The notes: generated from the sequence alone by a model not told the origin. DNA of 64,000 nucleotides from Eurosta solidaginis (GCF_040869045.1 NC_090320.1:239010978-239074977); one strand, 5' to 3'. Positions 1-12,417 are shown, numbered from the stretch's first letter. A program made the numbers and translations.

Positions 1-165
1 TTCTTATAGAGAAAATATGGACAAATTTTATTTTTTGCAATGGGCGGTGCCATGCCCCTATTCCAACAACAAATAAATATAAATCCTTTGTAACAAAATT
101 TTAAAAGTTTATTTATCTGAAATCAACTGTAGAATTGAACCCGAACTTAGATACCCTTACTTGTT
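1..165 (+). mobile_element. Helentron/DINE-like element, right-hand end only
   Basis: The block holds the GGGCGGTGCCATGCCC type of motif found inside the complete copies of this family elsewhere in the window. It ends with CCCGAACTTAG and CCCTTACTTG, the same terminal pattern as the copy ending at 58803. The rest lies beyond the window edge. Strand convention for the whole family: the end beginning TTTTTATAC is taken as the 5' end and the CTTACTTG end as the 3' end. This convention is mine and is not proven. Confidence 0.5.
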
Positions 166-1487
166 TTAATTAAAACCCTTCATAACCAACATTATCATAA
201 CAACTCATTTAGTTTTTCTTTAAACCGTAACTCAATCCCAATCAACTAAATCGCGTCACAGCCCCAAAGCAACAGACACCGAGACCACCAAGACTTACTA
301 ATCCGCCAGAAAGTTTCACATTCGTACGGCCAACCACATGTGCAACATTAACAGCGCAACATGTTGCATTCTCATTTTGTATTTCTTGCTCTGGCGCATA
401 AAGCTTTTCGCACGCAAGCTATGAGTTTTGTTTCTAATTTTTTTTTGTGGCAATCTTAAGGATGATTCGCTATAACTTTATTGTAAAGTGCAATTTACTC
501 ATTGGAAAGTTTATCTAAGTTACTTAAATGCGTCTGCGGGTCAACGCAATGCCAAAGAGATGGGCAGATGAGGCGAAGAATAAAATAAATAAATATATGT
601 ATGTATGTATAAGCAACATCAGTTGTACGGCGAAGATGCGTAACCGACGCTGCTTTTACTGTCTGTTGGGTTCCAGTGATTCTGAGTAACTTTGTTCGAA
701 GTTATGTTGAGTTCTGCGAGTGCATGATGAAAGTGTGAGTGTGATATCGCAGATAGTTATTTACTTGTTCTAGTTGCATTTTGTAAAAGTTCTTCCTGGT
801 TACAATGAAATAAATATTAATCGTAGTTGCGTAAAATGTAGTACTTTGTAACTTTCTTGCAATTGACTGGTAATGGAGGCAACTAACAGCCAGTTACCAT
901 GACTACTTTAACAATTGCTACATTGGAAAAGTTGTACGAGTTTAGAAACTTAGACGACTACTTAAGTACTTAGAAATTCAGTTTAACTGAAACTGGCAAA
1001 TAAAAAGTTGGCTAATTCTTAATAATATTGGATTGTAGAAAAAAGCAGATAAGCTATTTTGAAAAATTAAAATTTTGAAATTATATAGTGTCGTGAGAAG
1101 ATTAGATGGCTCGTAGGGCGTTCGAGTGAAAGTTCACTGGAAAATGTGTAGTTCTGTCCATAATGCCGACGGCGAGTTTCAAAGGAGGTTTGACGTTGAA
1201 GGAATTGACGAAGACGGATACTTTTACTGAGTTGGAAGAAGCAGGTGAGGGAAAACTTCATATTCCTTGACCTTCCCATTTGGCGTCAGTTGTCGCAAAA
1301 CAGGGATAGCTGTCGTAACTTGCTACGAACGACCAAAATTGCCAAGGCAGATAAGCGCCAATTAATTATGATTGTAATGATGATGTGACTATTCTTGATT
1401 CCTATATCCATTTGCGTGGTAACCAAAAAAACGAAACATGCAATAATTACAGTGTCATAAGTAACAGAGGCTATGAATTATTTATAA
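166..1487. other. Unique AT-rich sequence, no gene seen
   Basis: I see only short ORFs and a small TATG-type run near 595-610. I recognise no coding or RNA feature here. Confidence 0.5.
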
Positions 1488-2520
1488 ATTTTTTATAGAT
1501 GAGTTATCGATTTCGAATTGAAAAGTTATCGGTTTATTATCAAAAATCTATCGATAATTTATAGAAAAGTGATTGATATGTTATGAAGAGATATAGATTA
1601 ATTATCGGTTTTCGACGTGCTATCGGCTTGTTATCAAAAGGTTATCGATTTGATAGCTAAAGTTATTGAATATTTATTGATTTGAAATCAAAAAAATAAC
1701 GATTTGTTATCAAAAAGTAACCGGTTTGTTATTGCAAAGTTATCAATTTGCTTACGTAGTGCTATCAATTTACACTCGGCGGGTTATCGAAAATCAAAAG
1801 ATTTGTTACACAAAATTTGTCTGGTTTTTATCGAAAACTTGTCGAAAAGTTTTAGGTTGGGTATCGAAGTGCTATCGATTTCTTATCGAATTGTTATCGA
1901 TTTGTTATCGAAAAGTTATTGATTTTTATCGAAAATTCTTCGATTTTCTAACGTAACGTTATCGATTAATAATCAAAATGTTATTTATTTGTTATCAAAT
2001 AATCATGAAAAGCATCTCAGTGAAAACTCATCTGCCTTGCAGATGCCGTTTGGAGTCCACATAAAACAAGTAGGTCCCGTCCGGCTAATTTGTGAGAAAA
2101 GTTAAAAGGAGCACGACGTAGGTCGGAAGAGAAGCAAGGCCTAAAATCTCTTCGGAGGTTATTGCGCATTACATTTAATTTTTTATTTGCTATTTATTTA
2201 TTTTAGAATATTTTATTAAGTTATCAAAAAGCTATCGAAAATTTTTTGAATTGTTATCGAAATCTGTCTAATTTGTTATCGACTTCGTACCGATTTAATA
2301 TTGAAAAGTTATCGAAAATATATCGATATTTCATAAAAAGAAGTTAAAGAAAATTTACCGATTTTTTATAAAAATGTTCTTGAAAAGTCATCGATTTGTG
2401 GGGAATAAAAATTATCGATTTCTCCGACGAGAGTTACCAAATTGTTGACGGCGTGTTATCGATGACTCATCGTTTTGTTATGAAAAATATAAGGCTAGAA
2501 CCTCAGCGAGCTCTAATTAT
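1488..2520 (+). repeat. Degenerate TATCGA-rich tandem array (array 1)
   Basis: About 1 kb is made of variants of GTTATCGATTTGTTATCGAA with a loose 11-22 base rhythm. Short ORFs across 1704-1956 only translate the repeat (SKSY and RKVI type runs) and are not genes. A truncated SINE interrupts the array at 2004-2178. The same motif returns on the opposite strand at 38.7-39.5 kb and 43.1-43.5 kb. Confidence 0.8.
2004..2178 (+). mobile_element. tRNA-derived SINE, 5'-truncated copy
   Basis: This matches the 3' half of the full SINE at 60713-61061: the CTCATCTGCCTTGCAGATGC block, the GTAGGTCCCGTCCGG block, then CTCTTCGGAGGTTAT and a T-rich tail. The tRNA-like head is missing, as expected for a 5'-truncated retroposition. 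It has several substitutions against the other copies. Confidence 0.8.
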
Positions 2521-5387
2521 TTTAATTATTTTATAATTCTTTTTGAAGAGAATGTAAGTTCTAGGTTTAAAATTCTAGCGCTTTAAAAACTCAACTACAC
2601 TCTTCTGAAAACTACGACTCTTGTGAAAATTTAAATTTAAATGAGCATATAGAACTGAAACTAAGTTTATCTTTAATATAATGATGACAACAAAATGGCT
2701 TCAGGCTCCTGGAGTGCGGCCAGTTTTTTTTTGGAATTTTCATATTATTTTTACATTTTAGTTACACCTAACTTCAAATTTTGTAAGAAATCTGCAGCTT
2801 GGACAAGCACAGCAAATACAGGAAGCCAAATAAATTTGGATTGAATGTTAAGCTTTGCCAAATAACAAAAATTCAAAACAACACAAACGAAAACACTCAA
2901 TATTTTCATGTGCATACGATTTGCTAGGTTGCGCGCCTAAATGTATGCGACAACAATTTATTTGGTAAATAGTACATAACCAAGCTCGCGCTTGTACAAA
3001 ACATGAAAGAAAATTGAATAAAACATGGAGTGTAATACAAATAGTGGAAGTGTGATCTATGGCTAAATTTTTCAAAGTCTTTGAAAGAAAAAATTAGACA
3101 ACCACTGAAAAGACAAACAAATTGAAGTTGAGGCAAACAATGACATTCGTAATTGGAGTGAGGAAGAGAACAAAAACTTTAAGCGAAAACAAAAAAGAAG
3201 CATTCGCCTTCTAAATCCTTAAGCATCAGCTAATACAGAGATGCAAATGATGAGTGAAGCTGCCTTTATAAGCTTAAGACAAAACATGTGTATGCAATAT
3301 TTTATTTTTCTAAGCTGTTAAGCACGAGCTAAGCTCTTAAGCCGATTAAGGTAAGAGCACAAAAGTAAATGCAAATAAATAGCGAAACATAGAAGAAGTA
3401 ACAAAAATAAATGGCAGCGAAGCGCTGAATATATCAAGCTATAAGAAACCAGAATACATTGGATTACATTGCATTATATTAAAGTTAACTTAAATCTATG
3501 ATTTCATTTAATATTTTGAAAAAAAAAATGCAAACAATGCTGCCCCAAGACGGGCAAGGCTTGTTTGTCTTGTTTCTGCCTTGTAAATCCCTTCAAAGCC
3601 TTTTCTCCCTAGAGTAAGACTCGAACGCGCGTTGCTGCGATGATCGATCTGTTGAAAGACCGACTCGACCAAAGCCACGTCTTGTTGTTGAACAACTATT
3701 TGCAAATTGCCTTCTTATATACATACTTACACTTTCGTGGAGACCAAGAACACGAATGAACGATTAGTGTGCTCTAGATATCTACCCTTGGTCGATATTT
3801 GATTTAACCAGATCTTCTTTTCTTAGATCTTGGCCGCGCTATGTGGATCATCATATTTTATATTGTACATTCAAATATGTTTCTTAAAATCCAAAACTAT
3901 TGTTACCTTCAAGGTCCGAATCCTCCTTTTCGCCTGGAATTTATTGTTTTCTGACTGCTGTTTGATTACTCGGAGCTGCATTCAAACCAATTGTTTCGTT
4001 CAATGAACCTGCTTATATCCTTAAAGGATCATCTTTATTTTCATTAAGATTCGACAATGGCTGTTTATTTGCATTCACCCTTGTCACAGCTCCTACATAT
4101 GCTGTTGAATGGGATCATCCTTTTCTTAAACAGTGGAAGCGGCTATTATGAAGTTATTGTGGCATTAATTCTAAGGGTTGCTTTCATTGGTCTATTTGGA
4201 AAATCTTTCTTTCCCTTCATATCGTAAATCCGTCATTTTTACTTCGTTTTTCTAGAGGCGTCTGAGGAGTACCAGTCGCAAACAGCTGGAAAGGGAAACA
4301 CCACGATTCGGACACCCTGTCTCCCCTCCGGTCAAATATTATAAGATTTCGAATATCGGCTAGACGATGGCATATGAAATGAAATCGCTAGCGATATAAG
4401 CTAGCGATATAAGGAAGTGGTTGGTTGTTTATCTGAAATCATCACAGGTCAGCTGCTGGCAGGTTATTCCAAGCCACGGTGAATAGAGCTGATCGTATAT
4501 TGACCGCCAACACTTTGATTGAAAAACTAAAAAATTAAAAATGCGCCTGCTGTTTTTGGAGGTGTTTGTTCTGTATTTATCCGATTAAAAAGATGTCGAA
4601 GTAGGTCGCAGAAAACTTGCCAAATGTGTTAAGAATGAGGAGCCAGTTGCGGTACAATTTCCGTCGACATACCATATTGCGGTTACAAATGCATAATCTT
4701 CACTCCCTAGTGGAGGTCTCTCACTCCTCCTTAGCCAAGTTGTGGCATGCACATTTACTGAGGGCTTAGCTTTTTAACACTCTTATATTAGCTTCATATG
4801 AATGTATGTATATAACTCTTTATTATACCAAGTAATAATAATGAAATGGTACGTATATTCACCGAAACCCGTCTTTTCAGGAGGTACAAACATGTTTTCT
4901 TGTAATTGTTCTTTTTTTTTTTTTTAATTATATTTCCACTAGGGAAAGGCTTGGCTGGTTGGGTCATCCAGTGCTCGGAACTTGGTGCCAGAATATTGTG
5001 TCTGAAGTTGAAGTAGGCGGTTCAAGAGGTCTTACTCTCGCTTCTTTAGAACCCTTTTAAAAATTAAACAAATAGCTTCCTGCATTGAATGTTTTTTTAT
5101 ATCTATTGATCTCAATTTTTTTGCTTTTTCTACCCAATGAGTTCTGTGGCTGGATTGGCTCTGTCTCCATTCCACTATTTACTATTTGATTTCTTCTTTG
5201 CTTCTTCTGCAGGGACCGTATTACGTGTTACGATCCGTTATAGAAACTCATTTTTTAAATCACAATAGCTCTGAAAAGATGGATCGGATTAATGGCATAT
5301 TTGAACTAGCGACAAGTAGTACTCGTTAGGTCCATTATTTAATATAATTTTTAAGAAAAAGTTTGACAGTTGCTTAGTTATAAAAAA
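2521..5387. other. Long non-coding stretch, no gene seen
   Basis: ORFs are short and unrecognised. A small direct duplication of GCTAGCGATATAAG lies near 4388-4412 and a poly-T run near 4910-4925. I find no mobile-element hallmark I can name. Confidence 0.45.
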
Positions 5388-7185
5388 CAAGTAAGAAAGG
5401 CTAAGTTCGGGTGTAACCGAACATTACATACTCAGCTGAGAGCTTTGGAGACAAAATAAGGGAAAATCACCATGTACGAAAATGAACCTAGGGTAACCCT
5501 GGAATGTGTTTGTATGACATGGGTATCAAATGGAAGATATTAAAGAGTCTTTTAAAAGGGAGTGGGCATTAGTTCTATAGGTGGACGCCTTTTCGAGATA
5601 TCGCCATAAGGGTGGACCAGGGGTGACTCTAGAACGTGCTTTTACGATATGGGAATCAAATGAAAGGTGTTATTGAGTATTTAAAAGGAAGTGGGCCTTA
5701 GTTCTATAGGTGGTCGCCTTTTCGAGATATCGCCATAAAGGTGGACCAGGGGTGACTCTAGAATTTGTTTGTACGATATGGGTATCAAATTAAAGGTAAT
5801 AATGAGGGTTATAAAAGGGAGTGGCCCTTAGTTGTATATGTGGAGGCGTTTTCGAGATATCGAACAATATATGGGCCAGGGTGGCCCAGAACTTCATCTG
5901 TCGGGTACCGCTAATTTATTTATATATGTAATACCACGAACAGTTTTTCTTCCAAGATTCCAAGGGCTTTTGATTTCGCCCTGCAGAACTTTTTCATTTT
6001 ATTCTATTTAATATCCATTTTTCAAAGTTTTTCCCAAAGTTATATTTTGCCTCAATAAACCAATACAATTACCATGTTTCATCCCTTTTTTCGTATTTGG
6101 TATAGAATTATGGCATTTTTTTTCATTTTTCGTAATTTTCGATATCGATAAAGTGGGCGTGGTCATAGTCGAATTTTGGCCATTTTTTATACCAAGATAA
6201 AGTGTATTCAGATAAATACGCGAACTAAGTTTAGTAAAGATATATCGATTTTTGCTCAAGTTATCATGTTAAGTGCCGAGCGGAAGGACAGACGGTGGAC
6301 TGTGTATAAAAACTGGGCGTGGCTTCGACCAATTTTTCGCATTTTCACAGAAAACAGTTACCGTCATAGAATCTATGCCCCTACCAAATTTCACAAGGAT
6401 TGCTTAATTTTTGTTCGACTTATGGCATTAAAAGTATTCTAGACAAATTAAATGAAAAAGGGCCGAGCCATGCCCATTTCGAAATTTTATTATTTTTTGT
6501 ATATCGTTGCACCATATCATTACTGGAGTCGAATGTTGACATAATTTCCTCATATACTGTAAAGATATTGAATTTTTTGTTATAATTTGACTTACAATTT
6601 TTTTTTTTAAGTGGGCGTGTTCGTCATCCGATTTTGCTTATATTTATTTAGCTCACATATAGGAATAGAAGTAACGCTCTTGCCAAATTTCATGATGATA
6701 TCTTCCACGACTGCCAAAACTTTCAAAATACCTTCTTTCAAAAGTGGGCGGCGCCACGTCCATTGTCCAAAATTTTACTAATTTTATGTTCTACATCACA
6801 AGATCAACCCACCTACCAAGTTTCATCGTTTTATCCATATTTGGTAATGAATTATCGCACTTTTTGTGTTTTTCGAAATTTTCGATATCGAAAGAGTGGG
6901 CGTAGTTATAGTCCGATTTCGTTCATTTTAAATAGCTATCTGAGATGAGTGCCCAGGAACTTACGTACCAAATTTCATCAAGATACTTCAAACTTTACTC
7001 AAGTCATCGTGTTTACGGACGGACGAACGGACGGACGGACATGGCTAAATAAATTTCTTTTTCCCCCAGATAATTTTGATATATAAAAGTCTATATCTAT
7101 CTCGATTAATTTATGCCGTTACGGATTACCGTTATGCGAACAAAGTTAACATACCCTGTGAGCTCTGCTTAGCTGAGTATAAAAA
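5388..7185 (-). mobile_element. Helentron/DINE-like non-autonomous element, full length
   Basis: It starts CAAGTAAGAAAGGC, followed by the short hairpin GTTCGGGTGTAACCGAAC, then CATACTCAGCTGAG. It ends with GCTTAGCTGAGTATAAAAA. CATACTCAGCTGAG and the terminal CTGAGTATA form inverted repeats, one terminal and one about 40 bp inside the other end. Inside are about three 130-bp tandem units (each with GTGGACCAGGGGTGACTCTA), then blocks rich in GTGGGCGTGG and a GGAC-type run near 7019-7039. No protein is encoded. This layout resembles Helentron-associated DINEs. That class assignment is inference. Confidence 0.6.
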
Positions 7186-7500
7186 TAAATGTAAGGCGCG
7201 ATAACCTCCGAAGAGATCTAAGGCCGAATTCTCTTCCAATTTGCGCCGTGCTCCTATTATTTTTTTCCTACAAATTGGCGGGATGGGACTTACTTGTTTT
7301 TATGCCGACTCCAAATGGCATCTGCAGGGCAGATGAGTTTTCGCTGAGAGCTTTTCATAGCAGAAATACACTCGGAGTGCTTGCCAAACACTTCTTCTAA
7401 TAGTTTCTAAAGTTTTTTGATGGTGCTTTTCCCGGAGCGTGAACGCAGGATCTTCGGTGTGGTAGGCGGAGCACGCTACCATCACACCACGGCGGTTGCA
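7186..7500 (-). mobile_element. tRNA-derived SINE
   Basis: Read on the minus strand, the copy has the tRNA-like head near 7440-7500, then the body motif with GCAGATGCC, and ends in AAGGCGCGATAACC/ACATTTA at its left edge. It abuts the DINE-like element with no unique DNA between them. The central GGGGTCGCCCC block is deleted compared with the other copies. I could not identify a clear target-site duplication. Confidence 0.8.
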
Positions 7501-8560
7501 TAGTTATCGCTTGAGTGTAAATGGTTTCCAGTCACTGGTCGTAATATGTAATACGGACCCAGCTTTTACTACTCTATTTCATTTTTCCATCTTCCGCGCT
7601 TGGGAAGTCAGTGATCAATCCGAGTCGTATCATGTTGAGGTGCGTTCAATTTGTAGCTCGATGCTAACCTAGTGGGATGTGAATTTGAGAGTTTCGACTC
7701 AAGAATTTTCGAAGCTCCACTCATGACTAGCATTGAGGCGTGAACTCTAAGTTATTCAGTTTATTTTCTGTCGCGTAGGCGCGTTGGTACGATACGTATA
7801 GAATATGTCTTGCCTTTTCTTGCAGAACTCATAAACCGAATGTACTGAAGTGGCCAAACAAAACTAAAAGTAACACGATTAAATTTTAAAATTTCACGAA
7901 AGCTCATTTAATTGACTTTAACATCGTACATAAACTGCCTGCCATGGCCTTTGGAAACAGCATTGAAAAATATTAACCGCATTAACTGGAAAGAATGTTT
8001 TATATTTGTAAAATATAATTCTGCCTGTGAGGACAAAAGCAGGACAATTGTTGTAATTCAGTTCGGCGACGCCATTAATTCCCAACTCGTAGCCAATTTA
8101 TTGTGTCCACCGCAGGCTATAAATAATTTTGTCGCATACCTGCTGCTAACGAATTTTGTGCGCTATAATATTGTTGTTGTTGTTGCTGTTATTATTGTTG
8201 TTGTTTCGTTGAAAGTATTATTATTGTTGTTGTTTTCATATGGACACACAAAATATGCATTGGCAATTTTTGATTTATAATGGCACACGATTGAGGTGCT
8301 CTAACTTAACTACTTTACTTGCCCTTGAGGAGGCGAAAATGAGCGAACGGGCTCTCTTATTAAACCTTGTGCACATTTGTGTTGGTGTAGTTGTATGCAA
8401 ACTGCCAGACATCCTCATGTAATTCTAAGATTATCAGGATATGCCAGGGATTGTCACAGTTAGTTATTTTTGTTATAAAAATAGCTTTTATAACACTTTT
8501 TCAATTTTTGTTTTTAGTTTTTTCGATTTTTGTCTACTAATTTCCGTACAAAACAAAAAC
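7501..8560. other. Unique sequence with a GTTGTT microsatellite, no gene seen
   Basis: A TTG-rich microsatellite lies at about 8168-8235. The 122-residue ORF at 7912-8280 reads through it and gives a hydrophobic valine/leucine run, so I do not treat it as a gene. Confidence 0.45.
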
Positions 8561-8707
8561 CACAAAAAAATTTTTTCAAAGGGAATAAAAAACTCAAAAA
8601 CTTATTTTACTTTCGGAGCGTAAAAAAAACTCAAAAATTATTTGGAAAATTATTCGGAGCGAAATAAAAAACTCAAAAACTATTTTCGTTTTCGGAATGA
8701 AAATAAA

Positions 8708-9068
8708 AAAAAAAAAATGTAAGGCGCGATAACCTCCGAAGAGATCTAAGGCCGAGCTTCTCTTCCAATTTGCGTCGTGCTCCTCTTGATTTTTCCCTAC
8801 AAATTGGCCGGACGGGACCTACATGTTTTATGCCGACTCCGAACGGCATCTGCAAGGCAGATGAGTTTTCACTGAGAGCTTTTCATGGCAGAAATACAAT
8901 CGGAGCGCTTGCCAGACACTGCCGAGGGGCGACCCCGCTTAGAAAAATTTTCTTCTAATTGAAAAATCTTATTTTATCTAAAATTTTGATGTTGCTTTGC
9001 CCGGGAGTTGAACCCAGGGCATACGGTGTGATAGGCGGAGCACGCTACCATCACACCACGGTGGCCGC
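8708..9068 (-). mobile_element. tRNA-derived SINE, full length, with target-site duplication
   Basis: The copy includes the tRNA-like head (box B-like GGGTTCAACTCCC read on the minus strand), the body, and the ACATTT plus A-rich tail. It lies between two copies of GGAATGAAAATAAA (8694-8707 and 9077-9090), consistent with target-primed insertion into the degenerate array. Confidence 0.85.
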
Positions 9069-9427
9069 CAAATGAAGGAATGAAAATAAAGAACACAAAA
9101 TATAATTATTATTTCCTGAACGAAATAAAAACCTGAACAAGTAAATATTATTTGCGAAATGAAATAAAAAATTAAAAAAAAAAACTATTAATTTCTTAAC
9201 AAAAGGATAAACTCAAAAAAAAATAATTATTTTCCTAGCTAAAAATAATATTTTTATTTTCGAAACGAGATAATAGCCCAAAGTATAATTACTATTTTCG
9301 GAACGAAATTAAAACCACAAAAAATTATTTCTGTTTTCAGAATGAAAAAAAAAAAGATTTTAAAGCATAATTATTATTTTACAGCGAATAGTTATTATTT
9401 TCGGAGCAAAATAAGAACTAAAAAAAC

Positions 9428-11190
9428 TGTTTTATAAATTTTTCCCAAAGGAGCTTTTCGGCCGATAAATAAAAAGACAAAAACTTTTGTTTTTTCTTAT
9501 TCTCCTACGCGTTTCGATGTGGTTTATTCTAATAAAACATAAAACGAAAAAACAAACATTATTAATAACTAACATCAAGCAATAACATATTTTCCAACAG
9601 TTCACTTAAATTTAACATAATGCAATAACATTGGAACTGCAATTTTGTATTTAGACGTAACATTTAACATAAAATATTTGCTTTTTACATGTGACATTTA
9701 TTAACAAAAACGTTCATTCAACAACATTCATACATATGGGGTATTCCATCCCATTTCGACCAATTTTAAACCCGAGCCCTTTAGAATTGGCTGAAAGTTT
9801 TTCTTCTTTTTCTAGCTTACGAAAGACGTTTTTCAGAATTTTTTCAAATTTTTTCATCCAACTCAAAAAAAGTTATGAATTTAAAAAAAAACACCGTTTT
9901 TGTTTTCAGAATGCTATAACTTTTTCAAAAATTGACCGTTTGGGGTCTTTTTTTTTTTAATTTGTTTTTAAACTTACTTTTCGGAAAAAATACAAAACAA
10001 TTTTTAAGTTTTTTTTTTTAATTTTTCAGTTTTTCGCGATTTTTCGAATTTCGCCATTTTTTTTTTTCTCATAAAAAATTTCAATCAATTCTGCAATCAT
10101 CCCCACTAATCCCGGAGTGGGCCGATTTTTTTATATTTTTTTTTATTTAATTGAAAAAAAATTTTCAAAAAAAAAATGTAACAAAATGATTTTTAAGAAA
10201 ATAAGTTCATAATTTATTACATTATTTTTAGAAAACTTACATGTTTACTGTGTCAGTCATTAATCCTGGTTATTTTAATCGTAGATTACCATAATATATA
10301 AAGAAAAGAATACTTAAAAATCATTTTCTTGCATTTTTTTTTTTGTTATATAAATAAAATTGATAAAAAAAATTTTTTTATTTTTGAAAATTTTTTTTCA
10401 ATTAAATAAAAAAAAATATTAAAAAAAGCGGCCCACTCCGGGATTAGTGGGGATGATTGCAGAATTGATTGAAGTTTTTATGAGAAAATAAAAATTGGCG
10501 AAATTCGAAAAATCTCGAAAAACTGAAAAATAAAAAAATAAAAAAAAAACTTTAAAAATTTTTTTGTATTTTTTCCGAAAAGTACATTTAAAAAGAAATT
10601 TAAAAAAAAGAAGATCCCAAACGGTCAATTTTTGAAAAAGTTATAGCATTTTGAAAACAAAAACGGTGTTTTTTTTTAAATTCATAACTTTTTTTGAGTT
10701 GGATGAAAAAATTTTAAAAAATTCTGAAAAACGTCTTTCGTAAGCTAGAAAAAGAAGAAAAACTTTCAGCCAATTCTAAAGGGGTCGGGTTCAAAATTGG
10801 TCGAAATGGGATGGAATACCCCATATGTATATATGTTGTTGAATGAACTTTTTTGTTAATAAATGTCACATGTAAAAAGCAAACAGTTTATGTTAAAGGT
10901 AAACGTTTTATGTTAAATGTTACGTCTGAAGACAAAATTTCAGTTCCAATGTTATTGTATTATGTTAAATTTAAATGAACTGTTGGAAAATATGTTATTG
11001 CTTGATGTTAGTTATTAATAACTTTTTAATGTTTGTTTTTTCGTTTTATGTTTTATTAGAATAATCCAGACTCCCTGATGAAGATGTTATAAAAAACATC
11101 GAAACGGGTAGGAGAATAAGAAAAAACAAAAGTTTTTGTCTTTTTATTTATCGGCCGAAAAGCTCCTTCTGGAAAAATTTATAAAAACTA
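9428..11190. mobile_element. Inverted pair of Penelope-type termini (1.76-kb palindrome)
   Basis: The left arm (about 9428-10204) and right arm (about 10309-11190) are inverted copies of each other around a spacer of about 100 bp. Both outer ends carry CGGCCGATAAATAAAAAGAC or its complement, and both inner parts carry CCCACTAATCCCGGAGTGGG. The right arm has a hammerhead-like motif. The left arm has the matching CGAAACGCGTAGGAG end but lacks the CTGATGA part. The outer sequence resembles the terminus at 62612-62710 downstream of the GIY-YIG Penelope fragment, so I read both as Penelope-like ends. Coding ORFs are absent, and short ORFs here are low-complexity. Confidence 0.6.
11071..11114 (+). 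ncRNA. Hammerhead ribozyme-like motif, probably damaged
   Basis: Stem I CTCC (11071-11074) pairs with GGAG (11111-11114). CTGATGA is at 11075-11081. Stem II GATGTT/AACATC (11083-11088 with 11095-11100) closes a 6-base loop. GAAA is at 11101-11104. The minimal stem III segment is CGGGTA; the inverted copy on the left arm has CGCGTA, whose ACGCGT palindrome would suit the tiny or dimeric stem III known from Penelope-like elements. The G here probably weakens it. I call it from the core and pairing only. Confidence 0.55.
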
Positions 11191-11930
11191 TACTCTGGCC
11201 CAAAAACACTAAAAACTGTTTTTATTTTCGGAGCGAAAGAAAAAATCAAACAATTATTGTTATTTTCAGAACGAAATAAAAATTTCAAAAAGCGTTTTTT
11301 TTTTTTGTACCCATAAAAAAACTATTTTTATTTTCGGAGCAAAATAAAAAACTTAAAAAGTAGCTTTTGTTTTTGGGGCTGCAATAAGAAACCCTAAAAA
11401 TAGTTGCTATTTTCAGAGGAAAAAAGCTCAAAAAATAAATTTTATTCCAAAGCGAAATAAAAAACTCAAAAAATTATTTTAATTTTCGGAACGAAGTAAA
11501 AACCTTAAAAAAGTAAAAAAAACTTAGGAAAACATATTATTTTCGGAGCGAACTAAACACACTCAAAAAATAATTACTTTTTTCGGAGCCAAATTAAAAA
11601 CTAAAAAATAATTACTATTTGCGGAACGAAATAAGAAACTCAAAATATAACTTCTATTTTCCGACGGCAATAAAAAACTAAAAAAATTATTTTCAGAGCG
11701 AAATAGTAAACTTAAAATAAAATTTTCATTTTCGGAGCTAAATTGATAACACAAAAAATATATATTATTTTCGGAGCAAAATATAAAACTCAAAAATTAA
11801 GAAATAATATTATTTTTGGGGTAAAATATAAAACTCAAAAAATATAACGAAGGTTCAGAGCGAAATGAAAAAATGGAAAAGTAATAAATATTTTTGGAGC
11901 GAAATAAAAAAATTGAAAAATATTTATTAT

Positions 11931-12417
11931 TGTGGCGAATGTTGACAATAGTCACGCAACAACAAAACTATGAAGCAGCCACTCTTATATACATGTCCAC
12001 ATTGAAGCTAGCAACAGTTATGTAGAAGGCGAGAGATATCTCACACAGACACACATGTAGTCATTAGCCGAAGTAGTTACTCACATATAAACACGCATAT
12101 AGCTATAAACTACAAATTTACACGTATATAGCTGGTAACCAAGCATGAGCAACAAGAGTTCTAGAAGGTGAAACATCTAGACTTTTGGAGAAATATGCGC
12201 AGGAGGCAACTGAGAGTACGCAAGCTGAGTAATAACTAATCAGTTTTGATTTAAATACGCTATTGGTTTTGAAGTATAATTGTGAAGTACTACTCCCAAA
12301 GTGATCTATAAATACCAGTTTGCAATACTGAATATTGGAGTGATTTATTTAACAGTTTAGCGATTCGAACGTTAGCAGAAGTTTGCAAATAAGCGGAATT
12401 TCTCTAAATTCGTTACA
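11931..12417 (+). mobile_element. Solo LTR, 487 bp, with 4-bp duplication
   Basis: The unit begins TGTGGCGAATG and ends CGTTACA (TGT...ACA ends). It is flanked on both sides by TTAT, a 4-bp target duplication as produced by Gypsy-type integrases. No internal region is present, so it is a solo LTR left by recombination between two LTRs. A TATA-like CTATAAATAC lies near 12306. A related LTR-like repeat on the other strand starts at 31688 with the complementary TGTAACGAA end. Confidence 0.75.

Noticed and set aside
7912..8280. 122-residue frame with a hydrophobic Val/Leu stretch like a membrane segment
   Set aside because: The hydrophobic stretch comes from a GTTGTT microsatellite.
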